Shown here: positions 8,613-17,592 of the stretch, one piece after another | Position numbering within the stretch: position 1 is the first letter of the stretch | Layout: each line of letters opens with the position of its first letter | Origin: Parvibaculum sp049651025 | GTDB lineage: Bacteria > Pseudomonadota > Alphaproteobacteria > Parvibaculales > Parvibaculaceae | Assembly (NCBI RefSeq): GCF_049651025.1 | Contig: NZ_JBASBH010000106.1 | Location: 1 to 64,000 of the forward strand | Direction of reading: 5' to 3' | Length of the DNA: 64,000 nt | Program-made: the position numbers and the translations under genes | The notes under the pieces: generated by a model | What the model was told of the DNA's origin: nothing | The model's database searches: none | The model's input: only the letters and a program-made list of their open reading frames with translations

Positions 8613-10511
8613 ATGGTTTGGCGGAATCTTAAGAACTGTCAAGCAGACTGCATATCGCTCGAAAGGCCGCCCAGGACGGGCGGGTCGGCGCCGAATGCCG
8701 GGTCAATGGAGCGAGTGAGGCTTGTGGTGAACGGGGAAGCGCAAAAACCGGTCGATAAGACCGCCGCCGAAGATAATGGAAGCGAGCGCGTATTGCCCGC
8801 TTCGCATGACTTGTCTCCAGGCCGTCGCGACGATCTCTTTTCAACGGCGGCCAATGCCGTCGGCGATGTCGCGTATCGCTGGAACATCAACTCCGATCAC
8901 ATTCATTGGGCAGAGGGCGCACAAGCCATGCTCGGCGTCCACAAGGCCGAGGACATGTCGTCCGACAGTGCGCTTCGCTCGCGCGTGTTGTGCCAGAACG
9001 GCTCCAGCCGCCTTGACGCATTCACCGGCGCGACCGTTGCCGACAATGGGGCCGGTGTCCCTTACGAACTCGAATATCAGTTGAAAGACGATACGGGCGC
9101 GCTTCGCTGGTACGAAGATCGTGGCCGGTGGTATGCCGGTGCGGACGGCAAGCCCGAAATCGCCATCGGCGTTCTGCGTTCGATCGACGAGCGGCGCGGG
9201 CAGGCCGAGCGTATCGAACGGCTCAAGACGTTCGACGAATTGACCGGCCTTCTCAATCGCAAGCATCTCATGGGCGCCATCGAAGAGACGCTGGGCCATA
9301 CGGTTCGGACAAAGTCGTCCGGTGCATTCCTGTTGCTCGCCGTCGATAATCTGACACTCATCAACGATGCCCACGGGTTCGATGTTGCCGATGAAGTGAT
9401 CGTCGGTATCGGCAAACGCCTGCGCGGTCTTGCGCGGCGCACCGATGCCGTGGGGCGCTATTCCGGCAACAAGTTCGGCCTCGTGCTGCGCAATTGCAGC
9501 AAGGAGCGGTTGATCGCGGTGACGGAGCGCCTGCTTGCCTCCGTGCGCGATCAGGTCATCCAGACATCGCGCGGCCCGGTGGCGACGACTGTTTCGGCGG
9601 GCTGCGTTTCGCTGCCTGCACATGCGCAAACTGTCGAGCATGCGCTTTCACATGCCGAAGAGGCGCTGACGGCCGCCAAGCAGATGTATCGTGACAGCTA
9701 TGTCATGTACACGCCGTCGCGCGAACGTGAACAGATGCGGCGACACAATCTGAACGTCGCCGACGAACTGGTGGCGGCATTGAACCAGCGGCGCATCTGC
9801 CTTGCCTATCAGCCCATCGTCTCGTCGGTCACGGGCGATGTGATGATGCATGAATGCCTCATCAGGCTCGAACAGCCTGACGGGTCGATTGCCGCGGCCG
9901 GGAATTTCGTTCCCATTGCCGAGAAGCTCGGCCTTATCGGCCTGCTCGATTTCCGCGCGATGGAATTGACGATGGAGACATTGCGGAACCGTCCCGATGT
10001 CACCCTGTCGCTCAACGTGTCAGGGCGCACGACCAGCGATCACATGTGGCTCGATACGCTTGTGGCGCAGTTGCGCGCCGACCGCACGCTTGCCTCGCGC
10101 CTCATCGTCGAGATCACCGAGACGGTCGCGCTGCACGAGATTGCGGGCTCGGCGGAATTCGTGACGACGCTGCGCGATCTCGGATGCCAGGTCGCAATCG
10201 ACGATTTCGGTGCGGGCTATACGTCGTTCCGAAACCTGAAGACGATCGAGGTCGATCTCGTGAAGATCGACGGCTCTTTCGTGCAGGATCTTGTGACGAA
10301 CAAGGACAACCAGTTTTTCGTCCGCACCCTTGTCGAGCTTGCGCATAACTTCAATCTGCCGATCGTGGCGGAATGGGTCGGCAATGCCGAGGAAGTCGCC
10401 ATGCTGCGCGACTTCGGCGTCGAATATTTGCAGGGCTTCTTTCTCGGAGAGCCGGTTCTGCAGCTACCGGCGGCGAATATGCGCGGCGCTCTGGCGAACA
10501 AGCGCGCCTGA
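8613..10511 (+). CDS. PAS-GGDEF-EAL protein with degenerate GGDEF; likely c-di-GMP phosphodiesterase
   Basis: A 632-residue cytoplasmic signalling protein: a PAS-like sensor (about 80-195), a GGDEF domain (205-370) and an EAL domain (380-625). The GGDEF signature reads SGNKF (284-288), so cyclase activity is probably lost. The EAL signature is ECL (414-416), but other EAL catalytic positions are kept: EITET, AIDDFGAG and VKIDGSF, and the C-terminal QGFF. One unusual segment is VAEWVG where VAEGVE is usual. It therefore probably hydrolyses, or senses, c-di-GMP. The ATG at 8613 follows an AT-rich promoter-like stretch and lacks a clear ribosome-binding sequence; ATG 8706 (MERVRLVV) is an alternative, since the first 31 residues look unconserved. 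Confidence 0.85.
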   Translation: MVWRNLKNCQADCISLERPPRTGGSAPNAGSMERVRLVVNGEAQKPVDKTAAEDNGSERVLPASHDLSPGRRDDLFSTAANAVGDVAYRWNINSDHIHWAEGAQAMLGVHKAEDMSSDSALRSRVLCQNGSSRLDAFTGATVADNGAGVPYELEYQLKDDTGALRWYEDRGRWYAGADGKPEIAIGVLRSIDERRGQAERIERLKTFDELTGLLNRKHLMGAIEETLGHTVRTKSSGAFLLLAVDNLTLINDAHGFDVADEVIVGIGKRLRGLARRTDAVGRYSGNKFGLVLRNCSKERLIAVTERLLASVRDQVIQTSRGPVATTVSAGCVSLPAHAQTVEHALSHAEEALTAAKQMYRDSYVMYTPSREREQMRRHNLNVADELVAALNQRRICLAYQPIVSSVTGDVMMHECLIRLEQPDGSIAAAGNFVPIAEKLGLIGLLDFRAMELTMETLRNRPDVTLSLNVSGRTTSDHMWLDTLVAQLRADRTLASRLIVEITETVALHEIAGSAEFVTTLRDLGCQVAIDDFGAGYTSFRNLKTIEVDLVKIDGSFVQDLVTNKDNQFFVRTLVELAHNFNLPIVAEWVGNAEEVAMLRDFGVEYLQGFFLGEPVLQLPAANMRGALANKRA

Positions 10512-10515
10512 GCGC

Positions 10516-11151
10516 TTATTTCTTGGCGAGCGATTCAAGCTGTGCCTGCATGGCGGCAAGCTGACGCTTTAGTTCTTCCAGCTCATTGTCGCGCGAACCG
10601 CCATCGGCGGGCGCTGCCGTTGCCTTTTCGTCCGTCGCCTTGCCGGTTTCGTCTGCGGGTTCGCCGCCATTGCGTGAGCGGTTTGCGAAGGGCGAAAACA
10701 TGCGCATGGCGCTGTCGAACATCGCGAAATTCTGGCGGATCTGATCTTCGAACTGGCCAAGACGCGGGCCGCCTGTGAAGGCGCTGGCGATCCGTGTGCG
10801 CAGTTTTTCCTGCTCGCGCGAGAAACTGTCCATGCTGAGTTCGAGATAGGAGGGAATGAATCCCTGCAGGCTGTCGCCGTAAAAACGAATGAGCTGGCGG
10901 AGGAACTTGATGGGCAGCAGGTTCTGCCCGCTCTTTCCTTCCTCTTCGAAGATGATCTGCGCAAGTACCGAGCGCGTGATGTCTTCGTTGGTCTTTGCGT
11001 CGTGAACGGTGAAATCCTGTCCCTGCTTCACCATCTCGCATAGATGGTCGAGCGTGACGTAGCTCGACGTCGCCGTGTTATAGAGGCGACGGTTCGCGTA
11101 TTTCTTGATGACGATGACATCATCACCCGTGGATGCGGTTTTTTTGGCCAC
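10516..11151 (-). CDS. phaR: Polyhydroxyalkanoate synthesis repressor PhaR
   Basis: A 211-residue protein with the N-terminal PHA-accumulation regulator DNA-binding domain (VIVIKKYANRRLYNTATSSYVT, about 12-33) and the PHB-binding region (about 60-115). The C-terminus is a charged coiled coil (ELEELKRQLAAMQAQLESL). PhaR represses phasin and PHB genes and is released by the polymer. It starts with GTG (codon at 11149-11151). It is divergent from phaA, with a 260-base shared upstream region full of TTGC/GCAA elements. Confidence 0.92.
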   Translation of the reverse strand: MAKKTASTGDDVIVIKKYANRRLYNTATSSYVTLDHLCEMVKQGQDFTVHDAKTNEDITRSVLAQIIFEEEGKSGQNLLPIKFLRQLIRFYGDSLQGFIPSYLELSMDSFSREQEKLRTRIASAFTGGPRLGQFEDQIRQNFAMFDSAMRMFSPFANRSRNGGEPADETGKATDEKATAAPADGGSRDNELEELKRQLAAMQAQLESLAKK

Positions 11152-11270
11152 GGCTGGTCAATCTCCACTGAAGGCTATGCGCCCATCCGAGAGTTTTGTC
11201 GGGCCGCTTTGCATTGCAGCCTCGTTGCCCTCGGGTTTTCCCCATTATCGGGCCGCATTCTGACGCGGTA

Positions 11271-11304
11271 TTGTTGCAATGCGCAAGCCCTGCGTTGCAT
11301 CGCA
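11271..11304. promoter_or_regulatory. TTGC/GCAA dyads between phaR and phaA (candidate PhaR operator)
   Basis: Two adjacent dyads: TTGC-aatgc-GCAA at 11274-11286, and TGCG-ttgcat-CGCA at 11291-11304. A further TTTGCATTGCAG lies at 11208-11219. PhaR proteins are known to bind TGC/GCA-rich DNA near their own gene, so autoregulation and phaAB control from here are plausible. The rest of the 260-base gap holds no gene. Confidence 0.5.
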
Positions 11305-11411
11305 CAGAATTCCATTTACCGTCTTTTGTCGCTGGGGCATTGTCATGTGGATCGCAACGGCTCTTCGTGTAGCGTGAACGGCCCGGCGATCAACATTCCA
11401 GGGATGCAACC

Positions 11412-12602
11412 ATGACCAAATCCGATATCGAAGTCGTAATTGTCGGCGCAGCGCGTACGCCTGTCGGTTCCTTCAATGGCGCCTTTTCGAGCGTTCCCGC
11501 GCACGAACTTGGAAGAATTGCAATCAGCGCAGCCTTGGAGCGCGCGGGCGTTGCGAAAGACCAGGTATCCGAAGTCATCATGGGGCAGATTTTGCAAGCG
11601 GGGCAGGGACAAAACCCCGCGCGTCAGGCCTCGATCAATGCAGGTCTGCCTGTCGAAGTGCCCGCATGGGGCGTCAATCAGCTTTGCGGTTCAGGTCTTC
11701 GCGCCGTCGCGCTTGGCTATCAGGCCATCGTGAATGGCGACAGCGATGTCGTCGTCGCCGGCGGTCAGGAAAGCATGAGCATGGCGCCGCATGCCGCCTA
11801 TCTGCGCTCGGGCGTCAAGATGGGCGACATGCAGTTTGTCGACACGATGATCAAGGACGGTTTGTGGGACGCCTTTCACGGCTATCACATGGGCCAGACG
11901 GCGGAGAACGTCGCCGCGCGTTGGCAGATCACGCGCGAGGAGCAGGACAGGTTTGCCGTCGCTTCGCAAAACAAGGCGGAAGCGGCGCAGAAGTCCGGTC
12001 GCTTCAAGGACGAGATCGTGCCGGTCACGATCAAGGGCCGCAAGGGTGATACGGTCGTTTCAGAAGACGAATATATCAAGCCGGGTACCACGCTTGACGG
12101 CATCAAGGGCTTGAAGCCTGCCTTCCAGAAAGAAAACGGTTCGGTCACGGCCGCGAATGCGAGCGGCATCAATGACGGCGCTGCCGCTCTCGTGCTGATG
12201 AGCGCGGAACGTGCGAAAAAGGAAGGCCGCAAGGTTCTCGCGCGCATCGTGTCCTGGGCGCAGGCCGGCGTCGATCCGGCTGTGATGGGCACAGGTCCGA
12301 TCCCTGCATCGCGCGCGGCGTTGAAAAAGGCGGGCTGGTCTGTCGGCGATCTCGATCTCGTCGAAGCCAATGAAGCCTTTGCGGCGCAGGCGCTCGCGGT
12401 CAACAAGGATCTCGGCTGGGATACGGACAAGGTCAATGTGAATGGCGGCGCGATTGCCATCGGTCATCCGATCGGTGCGTCGGGCGCGCGCGTTCTCGTG
12501 ACCTTGCTGCATGAAATGGAAAAGCGCGATGCCAAAAAGGGTCTCGCGACTCTTTGCATCGGTGGCGGCATGGGCATTGCCCTTTGCGTGGAGAGAACTT
12601 GA
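11412..12602 (+). CDS. phaA: Acetyl-CoA acetyltransferase (beta-ketothiolase)
   Basis: A 396-residue thiolase of normal length. Active-site residues are visible: nucleophile C92 in NQLCGSGLRAV, H352 in AIGHPIGASGAR and C382 in CIGGGMGIA. It condenses two acetyl-CoA to acetoacetyl-CoA. The next gene, 2 bases on, is phaB, so the pair makes (R)-3-hydroxybutyryl-CoA, the precursor both of PHB and of the ethylmalonyl-CoA pathway. Divergent from phaR. Confidence 0.95.
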   Translation: MTKSDIEVVIVGAARTPVGSFNGAFSSVPAHELGRIAISAALERAGVAKDQVSEVIMGQILQAGQGQNPARQASINAGLPVEVPAWGVNQLCGSGLRAVALGYQAIVNGDSDVVVAGGQESMSMAPHAAYLRSGVKMGDMQFVDTMIKDGLWDAFHGYHMGQTAENVAARWQITREEQDRFAVASQNKAEAAQKSGRFKDEIVPVTIKGRKGDTVVSEDEYIKPGTTLDGIKGLKPAFQKENGSVTAANASGINDGAAALVLMSAERAKKEGRKVLARIVSWAQAGVDPAVMGTGPIPASRAALKKAGWSVGDLDLVEANEAFAAQALAVNKDLGWDTDKVNVNGGAIAIGHPIGASGARVLVTLLHEMEKRDAKKGLATLCIGGGMGIALCVERT

Positions 12603-12604
12603 GT

Positions 12605-13330
12605 ATGTCCAAAGTTGCGATCGTTACCGGCGGTACGCGCGGCATCGGCGCGGCCATCTCCGTCGCCCTGAAGGCGGCCGGCTACAATGTCGCGGCGAAT
12701 TACGCGGGCAATGAAGCGGCTGCCGAAGCATTTTCCAAAGAGCACGGCATTCCCGTCTTCAAGTGGGATGTGAGCGATTACGACGCCTGCGTGAAAGGCA
12801 TCGCCGCTGTCGAAGCAAAGCTCGGGCCCATCGACGTCGTCGTCAACAATGCGGGCATCACGCGCGACGCGATGCTGCACAAGATGACGCCGCAGCTTTG
12901 GCGCGAGGTTATCTCGACCGACCTCGACTCGCTCTTCAATATGACGCAGCCGCTGATCGGCCCGATGCGCGACCGCGGTTTCGGACGCATCATCAATATT
13001 TCGTCGATCAACGGCCAGAAGGGCCAGATGGGCCAGACGAATTATTCGGCGGCGAAGGCGGGCATGGTCGGCTTCACGAAAGCGCTTGCGCAGGAAGTCG
13101 CCAAGAAGGGCATCACGGTCAATGTGATTGCGCCGGGCTACATCGACACCGAGATGGTGCAAGCGGTGCCGCCGAAGGTTCTCGAGAGCATCATTGCGAC
13201 GATCCCTGTGGGTCGTCTCGGACAGGCCGACGAGATCGCGCATTGCGTCGTGTTCCTTGCCGATGAGAAGTCTGCCTTCATCACCGGCACGACGCTCACC
13301 TGCAACGGCGCGCAGTATATTTCAGGCTAG
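12605..13330 (+). CDS. phaB: Acetoacetyl-CoA reductase
   Basis: A 241-residue NADPH-dependent SDR. The cofactor motif TGGTRGIG (8-15), the NNAG motif, and the Ser/Tyr/Lys active site in INISSINGQKGQMGQTNYSA (Tyr followed by SAAK) match PhaB. It reduces acetoacetyl-CoA to (R)-3-hydroxybutyryl-CoA. The start follows the phaA stop by 2 bases. Its stop overlaps the end of the convergent DUF882 gene by 4 bases. No phaC synthase is present in the window. Confidence 0.95.
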   Translation: MSKVAIVTGGTRGIGAAISVALKAAGYNVAANYAGNEAAAEAFSKEHGIPVFKWDVSDYDACVKGIAAVEAKLGPIDVVVNNAGITRDAMLHKMTPQLWREVISTDLDSLFNMTQPLIGPMRDRGFGRIINISSINGQKGQMGQTNYSAAKAGMVGFTKALAQEVAKKGITVNVIAPGYIDTEMVQAVPPKVLESIIATIPVGRLGQADEIAHCVVFLADEKSAFITGTTLTCNGAQYISG

Positions 13331-13944
13331 GTCTTTCGCTTTCCGGCCTGGTCGCGGTCATATTCCGCGGCTCGGTCGGGACGGCCTTTCTGCGGATAGA
13401 CCCATGTGTCGGGCGGGCCAACATCGACATGCACGAATGGTTTGCTTGTCGGATAAAAGCCCGCGCCGCCACGACCCAATTTTTTCGCCACGCGATAGAT
13501 CATGCCGGGGTCGGCGAAATCCTGCGTCAGGTCCATCGCCATGCCGCGCATGTGAAAGCTCGCCGGGTCGACGCCTTCCGACACCGAGGCGAGCAGCGCA
13601 TTGGTTTTCGGCGAGCGATAGCCGGACATTGTGTAGAGCGGATTTTTTGACGGGGTGAGCGTGTCGATCTCGTGAAGCAGATCGAGCAGGCGCACGCTCA
13701 TTTTCGTTTTTTCATTGGTTCGCAAATCGCGCATGAACCAGTCGATGCGTTTCAGCGCGTCGGGGATATAGTCGCCATCGGCCCAGTAGACGACGTCGAG
13801 CTTCTCGCCTGAGTTGAGGCTCTGCATGTTGAGGCGGCGCTTATAGGACGCATCGGCACGCAGGATCGATGGCGCGGCAACAAGGGCGGCGGCTCCGGTG
13901 GCGAGCGTCAGCGCGGCGCGGCGCGTGATTGTTTTCCTGTTCAT
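13327..13944 (-). CDS. DUF882 / YcbK-like M15 family protein, Tat-exported
   Basis: A 205-residue exported protein. The N-terminus MNRKTITRRAALTLATGAAALVAAPSILRA is a twin-arginine-like signal ending near 30. The mature part has the DUF882/peptidase M15_2 pattern: SGYRSPKTNALL (about 117-128), SFHMRGMAMDL (about 140-150, with the His and Asp expected as zinc ligands) and FVHVDVGP near 180. Members act on peptidoglycan cross-links in the periplasm. It overlaps the upstream polysaccharide deacetylase by 4 bases, so the two exported wall-related proteins are probably made together. Confidence 0.87.
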   Translation of the reverse strand: MNRKTITRRAALTLATGAAALVAAPSILRADASYKRRLNMQSLNSGEKLDVVYWADGDYIPDALKRIDWFMRDLRTNEKTKMSVRLLDLLHEIDTLTPSKNPLYTMSGYRSPKTNALLASVSEGVDPASFHMRGMAMDLTQDFADPGMIYRVAKKLGRGGAGFYPTSKPFVHVDVGPPDTWVYPQKGRPDRAAEYDRDQAGKRKT

Positions 13945-14816
13945 TGCACGGACTTTTTCATGTCTATGAGACTGCCGGGGGCTGCGGCGGCAAGCTCGCG
14001 CGCCTTGCGGTCCGGCACGATCTGCACGAAGCGATAGCCGCGCTTTTCCAGTGTCACGATGAAGTCGGACAGCATGTCCGCCGTGTGGGGCTTCGTGTCG
14101 TGGAGGATCAGGATGCCGCTTCCGACTTCGGCAATGTTGCGCAGGCCACGCCGATAGACTTCCGCCTTGCCGATCCGCAACCAGTCATCGGCTCCGAATT
14201 CGCACGAGACGGTCGCGATGTCATGCGTGGCGAGCCACGAGATCAGCGCCTTCTTGTCGTTAAGGCCGGGGAAGCGGAAGAAGGGCGCGAGGCGGTCTTG
14301 AGATTCCGGCGGTGCGCTTGCAAGCGCCGTTTCGACGGCGTTGAAGGCTCTCGTGATTTCGCGTTTGGCCTCGGCAAGCGAGAGGTGGCGAAGGTTGCGA
14401 TGCGTCCATGTATGGGTGCCGATATAGTGGCCGCGCGCTGCGACCTCGCGCACGAGATCAGGCCGTGCCTGCGCATAGATGCCGACCATGAAGAAGGTCG
14501 CCTTGATGCAGTGTCGGTCGAGAATGTCGAGAATGCGCGGCGTTGTGTCCGGGTTCGGGCCATCGTCAAATGTGAGGGCGATTTCCTTGCGGCCGAGCGT
14601 CGCGCCGTTTCTGTATTGCATGGTGCCGTAGGTCGGGCCGCCGCTCGTGTCGAGCGCCACGGTGGGCGTGTGGGCTGGGGCCAGAGCATCGGTCGGGCAG
14701 GTCTGATCGGCAGCGGGCGTCGTGGTCTGGGCATTGGCGATTGCGGGCGCGAGCAGAAGCGCTGCCAGCGAGCAGATTGAGATAGCCCTGAGAAGGTTCA
14801 CGCGAAGACGCCCCAT
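13941..14816 (-). CDS. Exported polysaccharide deacetylase family protein
   Basis: A 291-residue protein with a signal peptide (about 1-29, cleavage after AIANA) and a NodB-homology domain. Catalytic motifs: ALTFDDGP (Asp-Asp metal/base pair near 80-86) and HTWTHRNL (H-x3-H metal ligands near 137-144), with a late LILHDTKPHT segment containing the catalytic His. It probably removes acetyl groups from peptidoglycan or another surface glycan. It starts a two-gene unit with the DUF882 gene. Confidence 0.88.
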   Translation of the reverse strand: MGRLRVNLLRAISICSLAALLLAPAIANAQTTTPAADQTCPTDALAPAHTPTVALDTSGGPTYGTMQYRNGATLGRKEIALTFDDGPNPDTTPRILDILDRHCIKATFFMVGIYAQARPDLVREVAARGHYIGTHTWTHRNLRHLSLAEAKREITRAFNAVETALASAPPESQDRLAPFFRFPGLNDKKALISWLATHDIATVSCEFGADDWLRIGKAEVYRRGLRNIAEVGSGILILHDTKPHTADMLSDFIVTLEKRGYRFVQIVPDRKARELAAAAPGSLIDMKKSVQ

Positions 14817-14882
14817 GCCCCGAAAGCCGCGTCTGCGAGACTATCACTGTTCCATAATGGGAAAAGCGGGAATCGCTATGGC

Positions 14883-15317
14883 TCACACGCCGGGTTGCCA
14901 GTCCTTCGGCGCCATTTCAAAGCCCGCGAAGTCGAAGCCGGGGGCCACGGTGCAGCCGACCAGTGTGAAGGCCCCGAGCGGTTCCGCGGCCTGCCAGGCG
15001 CCTTTGGGCACCACAAGTTGCGGGCGCTCGCCTGCTGCGAGGTTGGGGCCGAGGTGGAGCGTTTTGCTTGTGCGGCCATCGGGCGAGAGCTTCAGCGCCA
15101 GCGGGCCGCCTGCATGCCAGTGCCAGATTTCGGCGGCATCGACGCGGTGCCAATGCGAGCGTTCGCCTGCCTTCAGCAGATAATAGATCGCCGTGCCATG
15201 CGCGCGGCCATTGGCCGTGCCCATGTCGCGGAAGGTTTCCTTGAACCAACCGCCTTCGGGATGGGGTGCGAGATCAAGCAGGCGGATGATGTCGTCCGCG
15301 CCGAGCGGTGCCGTCAT
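14883..15317 (-). CDS. Cupin, DUF985 family
   Basis: A 144-residue cupin. The conserved DUF985 pattern is clear: HPEGGWFKETF (18-28), TAIYYLL, the metal-binding-like SHWHRVDAAEIWHWHAG (54-70), LVVPKGAWQAA and CTVAPGFDF. The start at 15317 gives a protein of normal family length; the upstream reading overlaps gloB in another frame and looks like noise. Some DUF985 cupins have been linked to sugar epimerase-like chemistry, but the function is unsettled. It lies 2 bases downstream of gloB and is probably co-transcribed. Confidence 0.85.
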   Translation of the reverse strand: MTAPLGADDIIRLLDLAPHPEGGWFKETFRDMGTANGRAHGTAIYYLLKAGERSHWHRVDAAEIWHWHAGGPLALKLSPDGRTSKTLHLGPNLAAGERPQLVVPKGAWQAAEPLGAFTLVGCTVAPGFDFAGFEMAPKDWQPGV

Positions 15318-15319
15318 GT

Positions 15320-16090
15320 TTAAAACTTGTCCTTGCGCGCTCTTGTCTCGGCGAAAACATCGACGTCTGTTGCGTTGATGAGGCCGATGGTTTCGCGCAG
15401 GTCGGGGCTTGCGGCGCGCAGGAACGGGTTTGTCGCTTTCTCGAGGCCGATGGTTGTCGGTACGGTCCATTCGCCGCGCGCGCGTTTTGCATCGATATCT
15501 TTCGCGCGACTCACAAGTGCTGCATTTTGCGGCTCGACGCTGAGCGCAAAGCGCGCATTGGATTGCGTATATTCATGGGCGCAATAGACGGTGGTGTCGT
15601 CGGGCAGCGCCATCAGCTTGCCGAGCGATGTCCACATCTGCTCCGCCGTGCCCTCAAAGAGACGTCCGCAACCCAGCGCAAAAAGCGTGTCGCCGACAAA
15701 GACGACATGATCCTCGCCAAAGGAATAGGCGATATGGCCGCGCGTATGTCCGGGGACCTCGATGACGCGAGCGCGCGCCGCGCCGAGTTCGATAATGTCG
15801 CCTTCGCCGACCGCACGGTCGATATCGGGGATCAGATCGCGCTCGCCTTTCGGGCCGACGATCATGCAGCCGGTTTTTGCCTTCAGCTCCGCATTGCCGC
15901 CCGCATGGTCGAAATGATGATGCGTGTTGAGAATATGCGTAAGCTTCCAGCCCTTGGCGTCGAGCGCCTTCAGGATCGGGGCGACTTCGGGCGTATCGAT
16001 GGCGGCGGTCGCGCCCGTGGACGGCTCATGCACGAGGTAGCCGTAATTGTCCTTCAGGGCTTCGAATTGATGGATTTCGAGTTTACTCAT
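15320..16090 (-). CDS. gloB: Hydroxyacylglutathione hydrolase (glyoxalase II)
   Basis: A 256-residue metallo-beta-lactamase-fold enzyme. The binuclear metal site THHHFDH (56-62) is present, along with GHTRGHIAY (about 134-142) and FVGDTLFALGCGR (about 151-163), and the glutathione-binding C-terminal region (CAHEYTQSNARFAL). It hydrolyses S-lactoylglutathione to lactate and glutathione. Length is normal. The cupin gene follows on the same strand. Confidence 0.93.
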   Translation of the reverse strand: MSKLEIHQFEALKDNYGYLVHEPSTGATAAIDTPEVAPILKALDAKGWKLTHILNTHHHFDHAGGNAELKAKTGCMIVGPKGERDLIPDIDRAVGEGDIIELGAARARVIEVPGHTRGHIAYSFGEDHVVFVGDTLFALGCGRLFEGTAEQMWTSLGKLMALPDDTTVYCAHEYTQSNARFALSVEPQNAALVSRAKDIDAKRARGEWTVPTTIGLEKATNPFLRAASPDLRETIGLINATDVDVFAETRARKDKF

Positions 16091-16188
16091 GGCCGGCCCG
16101 CCTTTTCTGGTGTGACAACAACCTAATGCCTGTGTCTTCAGGTTTGAACCCCGAGAATCGATTAAGAAAAATCTGCTAGGCTTTGATT

Positions 16189-16947
16189 ATGGACGTGATC
16201 GATCTCAGAGATTTTTACGGAAGGCCCATGGGGCGCGTGGCGCGCGCGCTGATCGGCCGTCACATTCGTGTCTTGTGGCCTGATGTGAAAGGGCTTTCCG
16301 TTCTCGGCCTCGGCTTTGCGACGCCTTATCTCGGCCAGTTTCTCGGCGAGGCGGAGCGCGTGCTCGGGCTCATGCCCGCGCAGCAGGGCGTGTTGCGCTG
16401 GCCCGCGGAAGGCCGCTGTCTCACGGGTCTTGCCGATGAAAAGGAACTTCCGCTGGATGACGAATGCATAGATCGCGTTCTCGTCATTCATGGCGTCGAG
16501 GCGAGCGAGAGCTTGCGTGCGCATTTGCGGCAGATCTGGCGCGTTCTTGCGCCGGGCGGCAAGGTCATCATCGTCGTGCCGAACCGGCGCGGACTATGGG
16601 CGCGGCGTGAGGCGACGCCTTTCGGTCAGGGGCAGCCATTCTCGCGCGCGCAGATCACGCAGGCGCTGCGCGAATCCATGTTCAGTCCGGCGGGTTGGGA
16701 AATGGCGCTCTTCGTGCCGCCTTTCGATCTGCGGCCACTCATGCGCTCGGCCAATGCGTGGGAGCGTGTCGGCGGATTTTTGTGGCCGCGTTTTTCCGGC
16801 GTCATTCTGGTCGAGGCGACAAAGCAGATTTATGCCGCGACGCCCATTCCCGAGGCGCGGCGCGTGGGCGCGGTGCGGCGCGTGCGCGTCATTGCGCCGA
16901 TGCGGCGTGGGCTGACGAACAGCGAGAGTCCCCGCGAGGCGGATTGA
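16189..16947 (+). CDS. Class I SAM-dependent methyltransferase-like protein
   Basis: A 252-residue protein with a methyltransferase-like core: VLGLGFATPYLGQFL (about 38-52) in place of a strict GxGxG motif, an acidic LPLDDECIDRVLVIHGVE segment (about 88-105) and LRQIWRVLAPGGKVIIVVPN (about 114-133). The C-terminus is arginine-rich. The substrate is unknown. The ATG at 16189 follows a TTG in the same frame; the ATG is preferred. Convergent with metW, 3 bases apart. Confidence 0.82.
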   Translation: MDVIDLRDFYGRPMGRVARALIGRHIRVLWPDVKGLSVLGLGFATPYLGQFLGEAERVLGLMPAQQGVLRWPAEGRCLTGLADEKELPLDDECIDRVLVIHGVEASESLRAHLRQIWRVLAPGGKVIIVVPNRRGLWARREATPFGQGQPFSRAQITQALRESMFSPAGWEMALFVPPFDLRPLMRSANAWERVGGFLWPRFSGVILVEATKQIYAATPIPEARRVGAVRRVRVIAPMRRGLTNSESPREAD

Positions 16948-16950
16948 AAC

Positions 16951-17592
16951 TCAGTCTTTGCGCGAGAGCAGCAGGACAGCGGTTTCCGCCGTCAGATTGT
17001 CCCAGAGCCCCGGCCTGCCGACGCGCCTTGCCCGATTGCCGATGACGCTGACCGCGTCGTCGATCTGGAAGCCGAGCGTTTCGCAGAGCTCGACGAAATC
17101 GCGAATGGTGCAAAGGTGGATATTGGGCGTGTCGTACCACTCATAGTCGAGCGAGCGCGTCACCGGCATGCGGCCTGACAGGAGAAGCTGAAGGCGCACG
17201 CGCCAATTGCCGAAATTCGGGATCGAGACGATGGCGCGGCGGCCGATGCGTTTCATCTGGCTCAGCACTTCGCGCGGATTGCGCGTCGCTTGTATCGTCT
17301 GGCTCAGGATCACATAGTCGAAGGCATCTTTGGGATAGTCGTGCAGGTCTGCATCGGCGTCGCCCTGAATGACGGAGAGGCCGCGCGTCACGCAGGCATT
17401 CACGCCCTCCTGCGAAAGTTCGACGCCGCGTCCGTCCACGTTTTTCGTCCGCGCCAGCAGCGCCAGCAATTGCCCGTCGCCGCAGCCGACATCGAGCACA
17501 CGGCTGCCGGGCGCAATCATCTCGGCAATGAGGGCGAGGTCGACACGGTTTTGCACGTAGCCGAAATTCGCCACGCCGTCATGTGACGTCAT
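16951..17592 (-). CDS. metW: Methionine biosynthesis protein MetW
   Basis: A 213-residue methyltransferase-fold protein. VLDVGCGDGQLLALL (about 32-46) and the MetW hallmarks FDYVILSQTIQATRNP and WYDTPNIHLCTIRDF are present. MetW works with MetX in methionine synthesis, and its start overlaps the metX stop by 4 bases, so the two are translationally coupled. Proteobacterial MetX often depends on MetW for acyltransferase activity. Confidence 0.93.
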   Translation of the reverse strand: MTSHDGVANFGYVQNRVDLALIAEMIAPGSRVLDVGCGDGQLLALLARTKNVDGRGVELSQEGVNACVTRGLSVIQGDADADLHDYPKDAFDYVILSQTIQATRNPREVLSQMKRIGRRAIVSIPNFGNWRVRLQLLLSGRMPVTRSLDYEWYDTPNIHLCTIRDFVELCETLGFQIDDAVSVIGNRARRVGRPGLWDNLTAETAVLLLSRKD

